DNA of 64,000 nucleotides from Caulochytrium protostelioides (Eukaryota; Chytridiomycota; Caulochytriomycetes; Caulochytriales; Caulochytriaceae): positions 1 through 64,000 of the forward strand of contig ML014162.1 in the NCBI GenBank assembly GCA_003615045.1, read 5' to 3'. Shown here in pieces: positions 39,952-50,486 of this stretch. The stretch's first letter is position 1; the number at the start of each line of letters is the position of its first letter. Position numbers and translations under genes: made by a program. The notes under the pieces are model-generated. The model was not told the origin of the DNA and made no database searches. It saw only the letters and a program-made list of their open reading frames with translations.

Positions 39952-42073
39952 TTTGAACCAGGAAAGGCACCGCCGGGGAGGTTTATGGCCAACCCGAACT
40001 GAACAGAAAGGGGTAGGAGGAACGCGGGAACGCGTCGGGGAGAGAGAGGGGAGGAACAAACAGAAAAAAAGATGGAACAAGAAAGATATAGACAACAAGA
40101 AGGAAGAGAACAAGCGAGGTGATGGAGGGATGAGGCGGAAAAGGTCGAAGGGAAGAGCGTGAGAGGAGACAGGCGACTCGCGCGCTATCGAATGCGGAGA
40201 GCTGCGGTCGGGACACGGACTTACGGTTGCCCTACGGACGCGTCAGTCTGCGGGGACCCCCGGCACGCGTCGCGGGGCCCGACCCCCGCCGACGCGTCCC
40301 CATGCGCCGCGCATACTCCCAGCCGCGGTATGCCCAACGCGGCCATGGGCCGCGGTCCGCCGCCGCGGTTGCTGCTCCCCGTTGCACGACGTGAACGTCC
40401 GCTATAAAGCCGAACCGCGCGCGCGCGCGCGCGCCGCAGCGGGGCGGGGCGGGAGGCGGCGTCGCCACCGCGTCGCCGCTGCCACGGCCGTGGTGGCGGG
40501 CGACCTGGCGGCGGGTGGCACGACGGCGCGTCACGGCTCGACCGACCGACCGACCGACCGACCGACCGACCGACCGACCGACCGCCGTCCCGCCGTGGCG
40601 CGGCGCGCGCCCGTCCTGCTGTCGGCGCCGCTGTGCTTTTGGGTCCTGATCCCCCCCGCGTCCTCGGCCCTTCCGTCGCCGACGGGACCGGGACCGCTTG
40701 GACGCCGGCATGGGCACTCGGGCTCGGCCCTGCGCAACGGCGGCGGTGACCAGACCCCTCGCGCCGTCGCCGCCCGCCGGCCTGCCAAGTGACCGCGACC
40801 GGACGCCGCGGAAGCAGCGAGGCACGAAGCGGAGCGGAGCGGGTGGATGGCACCAGCGACCGGGCGGGGCGAGCCTGCGCCATCAGCCAAGCCTCGCTAC
40901 AGCGAGCCGTCCAGCGGTCCGCGTCACCGCCAGACCCGAGCAGGCGTCCCATCCCAGCATTCGCGTTGAAAAAAACTAAGAACTGCACGTCGAACCTAGC
41001 CGGGCGTGATAGAAGGGGTTGGCGGGCGCGTGACGCCGCAATCGGACCCTCGCCGGGTGGCTCAGCCCCCCCAGGTCAACGGCGATGATCGGAAACCGGG
41101 GGGAAATGGGGGGGATCCGAAGAAGCCACGCGTCGCTGCCAACCGGAAAGCCATCTTTGTTTGATTACGATCAGACGAGTGTGCAACACACCTGTGATGG
41201 CGATCCATCGGCTCAAGACAGACGAGGGTTTCATCGTTGTTTTCTCGAGAGGCCGAAGGGTCGTTTGGTCAGGATGGACCTTTTGGCGTGGACGGAACCG
41301 GCCCCGCAGGCACGCCCGGTGTTCCAGGCCGTCGCCAGGGCCCGTCCGTTTTGATCAGCCTTGCTGCATGGACCAACGTCATGGGTATCCACGCCATCAC
41401 GATCCGACGGAAGGGAACGAGAAACACACATGCACGCGGACGGATGCTGGACCCAATCACAGGCGGCCTTCGCCGTCGCGGCCAAGCCCACGCCGCCCAT
41501 GCCCGTGGCCGTCGCTGGGCCACCCCGGCCAGCCCCCCTTACCCCCGGGCGACCGGCAGGGCCCGACGGCATGGCGCCCAAGCCACCTTCCGAACTCCGA
41601 CCCCGGCGCTCACTCGGACCCCGCTCTGCACCGTGGAGCCGGATCAGCACCCGTCGCCGCGCGAAAGCGGGAGCGGTGAGGGTATGGCGCAAACTGTATC
41701 CAGCGAGGCCGACGCGTGGCCGCGTCCTGCCGCCGTCGCCGTGGCATGTGGGCCCAGACAAGGGCGACGCGAGTCACGCCGTCGCCTGTGATGTGCAGGG
41801 CTCGCCCTCGGGGCCCGATCCGCCGCCCCGTCTGCGCCGCCGATCCGCGCGAGCCATACTCTGCGTATCCGCGGCGCCCGTCTGTTGCCAGGACCCTCTC
41901 ACGCTGACCGTCATTAAGCGATCCGACCGAACGGTCCGTCCGGCGAGACCTCGCCAGCGCTTGATCGCTCCCCTTGACGGCTTCCGCAAATCGGTCGGGA
42001 GACAGCCGCTCCCGCCGATCACGGCCACCTCCGATCCACTCGATCGCTCGCCGACCGCTGGCCGTGCGGCGCT
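39952..42073. other. Divergent intergenic region SUB2 / EIF1AD-like (2.1 kb)
   Basis: It holds A/G-rich sequence just upstream of SUB2 (40040-40150), a TATAAA at 40401-40406, an alternating GC tract (40415-40436) and a (CCGA)n repeat (40539-40584). Open frames on both strands have no recognisable domains. The region should contain the promoters of both flanking genes. Confidence 0.5.
40539..40584. repeat. (CCGA)n tetranucleotide repeat
   Basis: About 11.5 perfect copies of CGAC/CCGA over 46 bases. On the minus strand it reads as repeated Arg-Ser-Val-Gly in a frame I do not consider coding. Confidence 0.97.
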
Positions 42074-42685
42074 ATGGCGCGCCTCAAGAACCGGTCACTC
42101 GAAGAGGGGCTGCCGTCGTGCACACCCAAGACCGTCATTGCGCGCGTCGTCGCCACCCAGGGCGCCGGCAACTATGTCGTCTGCCTCGCCCCCGCCAGCG
42201 TCGCCGCCCTACCGCCGGCGCTGCTGCCCACGGGCGCCGCGCTGACCCCGGCGCCCTCGGCGGCGGCGTCCTCGGCGCCGGCCGCGAGCGAGGCCCTGCA
42301 CGTGCTCGTCGCGCTCCCGCCCAAGTTCCGCACGACGCACTTCGTCAAAGTCCGCGGGCTCGTGATCGTCGAGCCGTTCGATCCGCAGACCGGCGGCAAA
42401 GTCTGGGGCGACATCCGCTTCGTCTGCTTGGCCCAGCACCTGCGCGAGCTGCGCACGTGGCCGACGTATCCGGCGGCCTGGGACGCGCCGTCCATGGGAG
42501 CGGCCGGCGAGTCGGAGCCGTCCGCGGCGGCACCGGACCCGTCAGCGTCGTCGGTGCCGACCGATGCGGCGGCCACCGCGGCCAGCCAGGTCGACGCTTG
42601 GCCGCTGCAGCACGACAGCGAGAGCGACATGGACGAACTGTGGCAGAACACAAATCACATGGATCCTGACTCGGATTCCGACTGA
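42074..42685 (+). CDS. eIF1A-domain protein, EIF1AD-like
   Basis: A 203-residue protein with one S1/OB-type eIF1A domain. Blocks are VIARVVATQGAGNYVVCLA, an Ala/Pro-rich insert, LVALPPKFRTTHFVKVRGLV followed by IVEPFD, GGKVWGDIRFVCLAQHLREL, and then a disordered acidic tail ending DPDSDSD. The LPPKFR, VKRG-like and KVxGxI pattern and the start RLKNRSLEEGLPS match animal EIF1AD and its yeast relatives rather than true eIF1A, which lacks this tail. The role in the cell is poorly defined; family members are nuclear or ribosome-biogenesis associated. It is convergent with the SSADH gene. Confidence 0.85.
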   Translation: MARLKNRSLEEGLPSCTPKTVIARVVATQGAGNYVVCLAPASVAALPPALLPTGAALTPAPSAAASSAPAASEALHVLVALPPKFRTTHFVKVRGLVIVEPFDPQTGGKVWGDIRFVCLAQHLRELRTWPTYPAAWDAPSMGAAGESEPSAAAPDPSASSVPTDAAATAASQVDAWPLQHDSESDMDELWQNTNHMDPDSDSD

Positions 42686-43000
42686 TTGACCACATGTTCG
42701 TCCCCTGGCATCCACCGAATGGATAGAAACAAGAGGACCCATACACAGCGGAAACGGGGGTCCCGTCATCATCATCACCGCCCCCCAACCCCCCCAACCC
42801 CCCAACCCCCCCTCGCGTCGTTGCCCGGTACCCGTCATGGATGGCCCGCGTCGTCGACGGGCGACGGACGACAGGCGTTCATCGCAACGGCCCGTACCAT
42901 GCCGCGTCTTGTGTATTGATCAAGAGAAATGCATTGGCTCTCACGGACGAGATGAACCGCCGCAGAGAGGGGAACAGCGCACCGGCGACCGTCAAGACCG
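42686..43000. other. Convergent 3' intergenic region
   Basis: 315 bases between two stop codons. It includes C-rich runs (42781-42812, ccccccaaccccccc-like). No gene is seen. Confidence 0.6.
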
Positions 43001-44948
43001 CTAGGCCGACGTCGGCGCCGTCTCATCAATCCCGCCAAGCATGATGTACTTGGTCTCCATGTACTCGAGGATGCCCTCGGCGGCGCCCTCGCGGCCCAGG
43101 CCGCTCTCCTTCATGCCGCCGAAGGGCGCGACCTCCGTCGAGATGAGCCCGTCGTTCACGCCGACCATCCCGTACGCGAGGGCCCGCGTCACGCGCGCGA
43201 TCTGGCTCACGTCCTGCGAGAAGAGGTAGCTCGCCAGCCCGCACGTGGTGTCGTTCGCGCGGCGCACGGCCTCCGCCTCGGAGGTGAATGCGAACAGCGC
43301 TGCGACGGGCCCAAACGTCTCCTCGCGCGCGACCGCCATCGTGTCCGCGGCGCCGGTCAGCACCGTCGGCGCGTAGAAGTGCGGCCCGTGCTCGGGCAAC
43401 GGGCGGCCGCCCGTGACGACGGTCGCGCCGTGAGCGACGGCGTCGTCCACGTGGCGGGCGACTTTTTCGAGGCCGGCGGCCGAGATGAGCGGGCCGGCCG
43501 TGACGCCCTCGGCGAGGCCGTGGCCGACACGCATCGCCGCGACGGCGGCGCTCAGCTTGGCCACCAGCGCGTCCAAGACGCTGGCCTCGACGTAGATGCG
43601 GTTCACGCACACGCACGTTTGGCCGCTGTTGCGGAACTTGGACGCCATGATGCCCTTGACGGCCTGGTCGAGGTCGGCGCTCGCGAACACGATGAGCGGC
43701 GCGTTGCCGCCGAGCTCCATCGAGACGCGCTTGACGGTCTGCGCGGCCTGCGCCAGGAGCTGCTTGCCGACGGCGGTCGAGCCCGTGAAGGAGATCTTGC
43801 GCACGGACGGGTGCGTCGTCAGCGCCGTGCCGACGTGGTGGGCCCCGGCGGCCGGCGCCAGCACGATGTTGCAGACGCCCGCGGGGACCCCGGCCTGGGC
43901 GCCGAGAGCGGCGAGCGCGAGTGCCGAGAGCGGCGTCTCGGCCGCGGGCTTGATGACCGCCGTGCACCCGGCGGCCAGCGCCGGCGCGACCTTGCGGGTG
44001 ATCATGGCGTTCGGGAAGTTCCACGGCGTGATGAGGCCGCAGACCCCGACGGGCTGCAGCTGTGTCATGAGGCGGCGGCCTGGCATGGTCGCCGGGATCA
44101 CACGACCGTACGTCCGCGACGCTTCCTCGGCAAACCACCGCAGGAAGCTTGCGCCGTACGCGACTTCGCCCCGCGCCTCGGCCAGTGGTTTGCCGCACTC
44201 GAGCGTCATCAGGCGCGCAAGCACGTCAGCGTTCGCCATCAGGAGACGGTGCCACTCGTGCAGCACGGTGGCGCGGTCGCGCGCGGTGGTGGTCTGCCAT
44301 GTGGCGAAGGCCGTCTGCGCCGCGTCAATCGCGGCGCGCGTCTCCTCGGCGCCCATCGCCGGGAGATCGATCAGCCGCTCCCGCGACGCCGGATCTATCA
44401 TGAAAGAAAGAGCAGAGCATGTCGGCCGTTGCCGAACCACCAACAAGAACAAGAAACCCGCGCCGCCCGGTGATGAGTAGACTAGTAGCGTATAGGGGGC
44501 CATGTCGCCACGAGGACACGTGGCGCAGCGTCTCGCGCTCGGCGCATCTCGCTCATCGCTGGCTTCGTCGAGTCGTACCGTATACGGGAAAGGTGGCGCC
44601 CGAGGTGGCGGCCGTCCATTGCCCGTTGATGTAGCCCGCCCACTGCACGCCGGTGGCTTGCTCAGCATCACGCAAGATCTACCCCCCGAAGAAACCATTC
44701 ATGCTGACAGGGTGAGCTTCGTTCATCATGTTCTGACAGGTCGGATGTGTTCTCGCGGCGGGGAGCACGTGGCATGGTGCTGACCACGTGGCGCGATCTG
44801 AGGCGGCATGCTCGGTGCCTCCGGGGCCACCCAAGGCACGACGCCGAAGACCTACCTGCGAGGCCGAGTGAACGGAGCGTCGCAGCGGCGCGTGCGAGGC
44901 CGAGAGGCCGCGGCCGGCGCGGCGTGCGGCGCGTGTGATGCCCAGCAT
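43001..44948 (-). CDS. Succinate-semialdehyde dehydrogenase, mitochondrial (ALDH5 family)
   Basis: It oxidises succinate semialdehyde to succinate in the GABA shunt. The gene has three exons that I could join. Exon 1 (44948-44856) encodes a presequence-like 31 residues, MLGITRAARRAGRG to VHSASQ, before donor GTAGGT. Exon 2 (44678-44579) encodes ILRDAEQATGVQWAGYING, then QWTAATSGATFPVY, flanked by acceptor TAG and donor GTACGA. Exon 3 (44394-43001) restores DPASRERLIDLPAMG and the catalytic core: GVCGLITPWNFPNAMI, KISFTGSTAVGKQLL, the general base in MELGGNAPLIVF, the catalytic Cys in FRNSGQTCVCVNRIYV, and EETFGPVAALF. The spliced protein has 528 residues, matching the family (about 535 in human). 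Introns are 177 and 184 nt. The uninterrupted open frame upstream of exon 3 is intron read-through. Confidence 0.95.
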
Positions 44949-46702
44949 CCCAGCAACAACGCGGCGGCGTACGCTTAAGAATCGCGAAAAAAACAACAAC
45001 AACAACAGCTAAGCGGCGATCGTGGCAACGTCCAGGATCGGAACGGCTGCGGGGGACTGTCTTGCAGAATGGGATCTGACGGGCGAGGCCGTGAGCCATC
45101 CGAAACCCCCCCATGGAGGGCGTGATGGCTGCCGTCTGAAGACGCATCGATCCTGCAGCCCCCTGATCGAGCTTGCTTTTCTTTACTGCCTCCTGGCCGC
45201 CCTCGATCGCGCTTGTCTGCTTGCCGCCCAGCGCTGGGCATCCCGACCTGGCGGTTCCGTGGCCGCGAGCAAGATCCATGCCCGAGGCGGAGTGCCCGCG
45301 CTACGTTCGGTGCCCAAGCGATGGTGTGCCGCGCGTGGATATGGGCGGCCGCGTGGCCGCTCGGGCGGTGATCGTTCTGCCGGAATCCCCGGGGCTGAGC
45401 GGCCCAGACGCATCCGGGTGCCCGCCACCGCCGCAGCGGTCACGTCGATCGGCCGCCCGCCCCCGCCGAGCGCGCAGGGTGTAGGGTCCCACATCCTAAC
45501 ATCCTAACATCCTAACATCCTAACGTCTTAACATCCTAGCGTCCTGACATCCTAACGTCTTAACATCCTAACGTCCTGACATCCTAACGTCTTAACATCC
45601 TCGCATCCAGGCTTGGCTCGGGGTCGCGTCGGCGGCCACCGGCCGGACGGCCGGACGCCGTCGTTGCGCATCGTGGCTGTTCGAGCGTCACAAAATAGAA
45701 TGATGGCGCTTCAGGGTGGCGGCGGATGATCCCGACTCGCAGCTGCGACCCCGCTGCCCGCGGCCATAGAAGGTAACGCCACCCCCCGTCGATCCAATCT
45801 GCGCATCCCGCGCAAGGCGCTCCTAGGCGGCGGCGGTGGCGACGGCGGTGGCGACGAGGACGACGCGCCGACGCTGCCAGGACCGACGCGCAGGCCGTGA
45901 CGACAGATCGATCGATGGCCGGGATGGCATGGCGTCCAGTGCAGGCGACGCTGACGAGTGGGTATGAACGCCGGGCGCCACCGTGGCCACAGGTCTTGAT
46001 GGCGGGATTTCAGCTCGAACGCCTCCGCCTGCGCTCCCACCGTCACGCGGCCTCTTGGTCGCTCGGTACAGCCGCATGATCCGCCGCGACAGGGTCCCGA
46101 CCAGCGAGGGCGGCACGGCAGATATCACCAGGAAAAGTGGCATCTCGGATGTCTCGGTTCGACTCTGTTCGAGACGCATTCGAGACAACAATGCGTCGGC
46201 CACGATGCGCCCAACGATGGGTGAGACGCACCACATCACAACGCATCACAACGCAACACATCCCTCCGAAACTTGATCCATCCCTACCATCGCTAAGAAG
46301 TGGCCACCACCTGATGGATGCTGCGGGACCCCGACCCACTCGACGTGTGCTCGTCCGCACATCATTGCTGCGCAACCTCTGATCCTAAGATCTCCTGTAG
46401 TTTCGACCCAACTCTCAGCGATCCGCTTTTCGTCGAACCCGTCAAGCGATTTACCTCGGATTGAGAGACCACCGATCGGAACACCTAGTGCTGCCAGGCG
46501 AGCGCTGGCTAGCCAGCGCAGGCATCGCTGCTCCTCGCCGCCTCGCCACGGAGTCACCCACAACGTCGGTTCGACGCCAGCTTCGACGGGCCCTCGTCCC
46601 CTACGGCCGTACCGAACGGTGACGTCTCGTTGTTTCTAGAGGTCGTTGGCACGGTCTTGCACGATCGTTGGAAGTAGCTGCTGGAGGCCTCGTGCCCACG
46701 CG
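44949..46702. other. Divergent intergenic region with a minisatellite
   Basis: No gene is supported. It holds a short (AAC)n tract near 44993-45007, directly upstream of the SSADH start, and the 8-bp minisatellite at 45491-45602. Confidence 0.55.
45491..45602. repeat. 8-bp minisatellite ACATCCTA with 32-bp higher-order unit
   Basis: Fourteen head-to-tail 8-bp units. The first four are identical ACATCCTA. The rest alternate ACATCCTA with ACGTCTTA and ACGTCCTG-type variants in a four-unit order repeated about 2.5 times. On the other strand the unit reads TAGGATGT, loosely like a telomeric G-strand, but it is not a known telomere repeat. Confidence 0.95.
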
Positions 46703-49162
46703 ATGTCGTCTCGGCGCGCTTCGCCGCGACGGCCGCCGGCGGCGCGCGACTGGCGGACGGCCGTGCTCGGCCTGCTCTGCGCTACGCTGCTGCTCCTCGC
46801 GCATGCCGCGGCCACCGCCGCGCAGCCCCTGATCCCGCCGGGCAGCGCTGCTGCTGCCGCCACCGCCGATGCCGCTCTCGCGCCGCACCCGCGCATCCTC
46901 CGCATCCTCCAGCGCGTCCGCCGGTCCGGCGTCTTGCCGTCGGCCACGGATGCCGCCGCCTCGGCTCCGGCTCGCGGCCGCGCCCCTTCGCCGCCCAGCG
47001 ACCTCGATGTCGGTGCGCGCGGGCGGCGGCCGACCATGGAGTCCCTGGCTGACTCGTCGTCGGCGCCCGAGAGCGCGCCGCCCAGCGTGAGCGACCCCAG
47101 CCGCGGCGAAACGCTTCGCGGCCGGGGGCTCGGCCCCATCAGGCACGACGCGGCGCTGGACACGGCGGAGTCGCCCGGGACGCACCACACGTCGCAGTCG
47201 ACAACCCGCGGGCGGAGGCGCCGCCAGTCGGGCCCGAGCTCCGCCGCGAGCTCGCGGCTCCGCGGGAGTCACCACCGGTCGTACAGCACCGCTACGGAGA
47301 TCCTCAAAGACCATCTCAATCGAGTCGCCAAAACGTGGAATTTCGCGCCGGCCGACGCCTCCTCCGCCGCCAAAGAGACCAAGCCCGGGTATCTGGACTA
47401 CGTCCCCGCGGCTGCGCGGATCCCACGCGGCGTCCTCCAAAATGCGGCCCCTGACGTGGACGTGCGGAGGCAGGGGGATCTGGACGTGGACGCCGGAGAG
47501 GTCGGCGTCCGGCCGCCGTATCTCCACGCGCTGTTGAAGAACGCCAAGACCGACGAGGTGGCGCGGCTGTTTGCGCCGCAGTCCGTCCACGCGGCGTACA
47601 CCGACGACGTCGCGCTGGCGACCAGCGCCTATCGCGCCGCGGCGATCGAGCTCGTCGCGCTCCGGCAGATCCAGATGATCCCTGCGCTCCGGATGCACGT
47701 GCCGGCGCTGATCGCCGCCGTCGACGAGAGCCACGCGTTCGGCTCGGTCCAGGCGGCGGCGAACCCCGTCACCCACGAGTATGCGATGGACATGTGCCAG
47801 CTCCTGCGCTTGGTCCATCGCTTCCATGAGCACGGGTGGTACCACGGCGCCATCCGGCCGGCGGCCCTGTTCGCCGGGAACGTGCGATCGCGCTCGGCGT
47901 CGTCCTCGGCTTCGATGCCCGCAGCTTCCGACTTCGGGACCGAGACCGACTCCGAGGCGGCGGCGTCGGCGGTGGCGGCCGAGGCGGCAACCTCGAAAGA
48001 TGTCCGGTTTGGAGCCGAAATCGAGGATGATGAGACGACCGAAGCCGTGACAGAGTCCGAGAGCGAGGCTGAGTGGGCGTCGATGCCGGGGCAGCTGCGG
48101 TCGCAGGTCCAGGATCCCATCACCGACTATACCTCTGTTCTCGGGCTGTGGAACCGCGCGCGCTATGTCCCCGCCCACGACGTCCGGAAGGCCAAGGGCA
48201 AAAGCCAGCACCAAGCGGAGCACCAGACGGTGCACCCTGACGAGGGGAAGGGCAAGCAGAAGGCCACCGGGCCGACCTTCGACTATGATCCCGAACGCCC
48301 ATGGATCAGCTTCGACGGCATGGCCGACAGCCGCGATGTGGACGACTTGATGTGGCGATACCTGCCGGCAGATCTGTGGTATGGCTCGCGGGAAATCTCA
48401 CTGAAGCGGCTCGACGCTTACGGTCTGGGCCAGCTCTTCTTCGAGCGCATTAACGAGCGACCGATGTATGACTTCGAGCCGCACTTCCTGAAATTAATCG
48501 AGACTATCGTCAAAACTGCGCCTTCTCGCCAAGAGACAAAGCGCACGACGTTCGATGAGGCGGTGCCCTGGTACGAAAAATTGGGCGAGCTCAAGCCCGG
48601 ACGCGAGGGTCTGGCAGAGCGCCTCAGCCGCGTCACGGGCGTCGTCGACAGCCAGCACAAATACTATATACGCTTGCCCATTCAGACCGAACCCGGCGAC
48701 CCCATCAGCCACGTGGAAGCCATCATCAGGCACCAAACCCCGAGGACCAACAAGGGAGGCTTTGCCATCATCACGTACAGCCATCTGTTCAAGGCTGCCG
48801 ACACGGGTGCCGACTTTTTGCAAGCCTGCAGCCGCAAAGTCGCCAAGGGGGTCAATAAGTTTCTGAGCCGATCCCCCCGCAAAACCGCGGATGGTCGGGA
48901 GTCGGAGTCAGAGGAAGAGCCCAGCCAGTCCCAGCAGGCGACGAGGGCCCTGTCGGTGGCCGCGGGCCACAAGCGGATGGTCATGGCCTGGCTCGCCAAC
49001 AAACCCAGCAGCACGGTCCCCTGGATGACGAAGATGGAGTTCAAAATGATCCGCTCGCTCCTGGACATCAATAGCGATCGCTCGCTGGCCGAAGAAGCCG
49101 ATCATTTCCAGTGCCCGCCCTTGCATCCCTCGTTGGCCCACGACCCACCCTCTTTCCGTTGA
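46703..49162 (+). CDS. Secreted or ER-lumenal protein with a degenerate kinase-like region
   Basis: An 819-residue protein from the first in-frame ATG at 46703. A basic N-terminus is followed by a strong hydrophobic core (TAVLGLLCATLLLLAHAAATA), which is a signal peptide or anchor. After a disordered Arg/Ser-rich stretch, the middle resembles a protein-kinase fold. A helix (AAAIELVALRQIQMIPALRM) could be the alphaC region. LLRLVHRFHEHGWYHGAIRP with AALFAGN near residue 381 resembles a catalytic loop (HGDIKPEN) with the key Asp replaced by Ala. RYLPADLWYG and LDAYGLGQLFFERINERPMY near 573 resemble the APE and alphaF segments. No glycine loop or DFG motif is evident, so it would be a pseudokinase. 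An acidic insert and a Lys/Ser-rich tail are present. The family is not recognised, and the kinase comparison is inference. Confidence 0.55.
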   Translation: MSSRRASPRRPPAARDWRTAVLGLLCATLLLLAHAAATAAQPLIPPGSAAAAATADAALAPHPRILRILQRVRRSGVLPSATDAAASAPARGRAPSPPSDLDVGARGRRPTMESLADSSSAPESAPPSVSDPSRGETLRGRGLGPIRHDAALDTAESPGTHHTSQSTTRGRRRRQSGPSSAASSRLRGSHHRSYSTATEILKDHLNRVAKTWNFAPADASSAAKETKPGYLDYVPAAARIPRGVLQNAAPDVDVRRQGDLDVDAGEVGVRPPYLHALLKNAKTDEVARLFAPQSVHAAYTDDVALATSAYRAAAIELVALRQIQMIPALRMHVPALIAAVDESHAFGSVQAAANPVTHEYAMDMCQLLRLVHRFHEHGWYHGAIRPAALFAGNVRSRSASSSASMPAASDFGTETDSEAAASAVAAEAATSKDVRFGAEIEDDETTEAVTESESEAEWASMPGQLRSQVQDPITDYTSVLGLWNRARYVPAHDVRKAKGKSQHQAEHQTVHPDEGKGKQKATGPTFDYDPERPWISFDGMADSRDVDDLMWRYLPADLWYGSREISLKRLDAYGLGQLFFERINERPMYDFEPHFLKLIETIVKTAPSRQETKRTTFDEAVPWYEKLGELKPGREGLAERLSRVTGVVDSQHKYYIRLPIQTEPGDPISHVEAIIRHQTPRTNKGGFAIITYSHLFKAADTGADFLQACSRKVAKGVNKFLSRSPRKTADGRESESEEEPSQSQQATRALSVAAGHKRMVMAWLANKPSSTVPWMTKMEFKMIRSLLDINSDRSLAEEADHFQCPPLHPSLAHDPPSFR

Positions 49163-49457
49163 AGGCGGGGTTCAGGGAACGCGCTCAGGGGGACCACATT
49201 CTGTTCCAATAACTGTCGAAAAGAAAAAAGTATTGCATGTCATCCATGGTCATGACTGGATTGCACTTATCCATGGCCGCGCAAGACTGACGCGGGTACA
49301 GCGTCACGGACGGGGTCGACTCGGTATGTCATGCTGTCATGCCTGCCATGCTTGACTGGAGACGCGACGGATCGACCTTGATATTTACTCATACTTACCC
49401 CTGATCACTCATACTGTATTCATACTTACCCTTACCCCCTTTACCTTTACTTGCAGC
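49163..49457. other. Intergenic ahead of the aprataxin-like gene
   Basis: AT-rich with the repeated motif TACTCATACTTACCC (about 49386-49430) and a pyrimidine tract ending ttgcag two bases before the ATG at 49458. The CAG looks like a splice acceptor, so a 5' UTR intron is possible. Confidence 0.5.
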
Positions 49458-50390
49458 ATGGGAATGATGCTATTCCCGCCGTCGGGCGGCCACTGGCCGA
49501 CGCGGCGCACGTGGCGCCACGCGCTGCTGCGGTACATCGAGAACCCAGCCGCCTGGCCCGAGGTCTGTGGCTACGACGACGACCTCGTCGTCGTCCGCGA
49601 CGCGTACCCCCGCGCGCGGCACCACTACCTCATCCTGCCGCGCGTCCGCCTCGACCGTCTCTCGGAGCTCGAGCCCAGCACTCATGGTGCCCTCCTCGCC
49701 GCGATGCGTGACCGCGCCCACGTGCTCATCCGGCAGCTGCGGGCGGGCGAGGCTTCGCCCGATGCCGGGATGCCCATGGGCCCGCCGCGCGAGGCGTGCA
49801 ATGCGCCGTTGACGACGTCGGCCGCGACGAGCGTGACCGCGGCAAGCCGCGGGCCAGCGACGCCGGTCGAGACGGACGCCACGCAGGCGTTCGCCGTCGG
49901 ATTTCACGCCGTGCCGAGTATGGCGCAGCTGCACTTACACGTGGTGAGTCGCGACTACGCGGCGCGCGCGATGCGCAGTCGGCTGCGCTGGAACGCGTTC
50001 ACGACGGCCTACTTCCTGCCTCTCTCGGCGGTCCAGTCGGAGCTCCACGCGACAGGGCGGATCACGGTAAGAAGCAGGCAACCCAACGGATAGTGCACCA
50101 GACCCCCCATGCCGTTCCGCCACAAAGCAAGAGGGAGCGATGGCCCGAGATAGATGTCTTGACGCGGGGCGACAGACGACTCACCCTTTGTGCGGTTGAC
50201 CACCTTCCCCCCTTCGCGCCATGATGCCCGGTTACTGCTGCAATGACTTCAGATCGATGATGTGGCCATGCGGAAGATCGTCGACGAAGCGCCGATCAGG
50301 TGCCATCGATGTCACAGCGTCATCGACAATATGGCGCAATTGCAGCAGCATTTGGCCGCTTGCACGGCGCCCGTCGACAATCTCATGTGA
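49458..50390 (+). CDS. HNT3: Aprataxin-like DNA 5'-adenylate hydrolase (HIT plus zinc finger)
   Basis: It removes AMP from DNA ends left by abortive ligation, in the nucleus. Exon 1 (49458-50066) encodes the HIT domain: TWRHALLRYIENP, DDLVVVRDAYPRARHHYLIL, then after a disordered insert GFHAVPSMAQLHLHVVSRDY with the catalytic His triad, and RLRWNAFTTAYFLPL. The donor is GTAAGA at 50067. Read-through would stop shortly after. Splicing over 186 nt to acceptor CAG at 50250-50252 keeps phase 0 and adds IDDVAMRKIVDEAPIRCHRC, then HSVIDNMAQLQQHLAAC, a C2HC zinc finger (CX2CX12HX3C) at the place where aprataxin has its C2H2 finger. The spliced length is 248 residues. There is no FHA domain, as in yeast Hnt3. 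Convergent with the eIF5-mimic gene, 96 bp apart. Confidence 0.94.
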
Positions 50391-50486
50391 GCGCCCTGCG
50401 CGAGAGCTCTTGTGAAGCTCAAGTTTTTTTTTAATTGACGTATATCCATGAGGCGAGACGACCCAAGCGCGCTATCTTTTTATTGC

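Noticed and set aside
44395-44698. Direct N-terminal extension of SSADH through the open frame upstream of exon 3
   Set aside because: It lacks the conserved dehydrogenase N-terminus, which is restored precisely by removing two introns with good splice sites.
45491-45602. CRISPR-like or telomeric array
   Set aside because: The units are 8 bp, contiguous and without spacers, in a eukaryotic context, and do not match a known telomere repeat; it is a minisatellite.
46601-48235. A 544-codon minus-strand open frame
   Set aside because: Antisense to the signal-peptide kinase-like gene, with no domain. The plus-strand frame has a signal peptide and a more protein-like composition.
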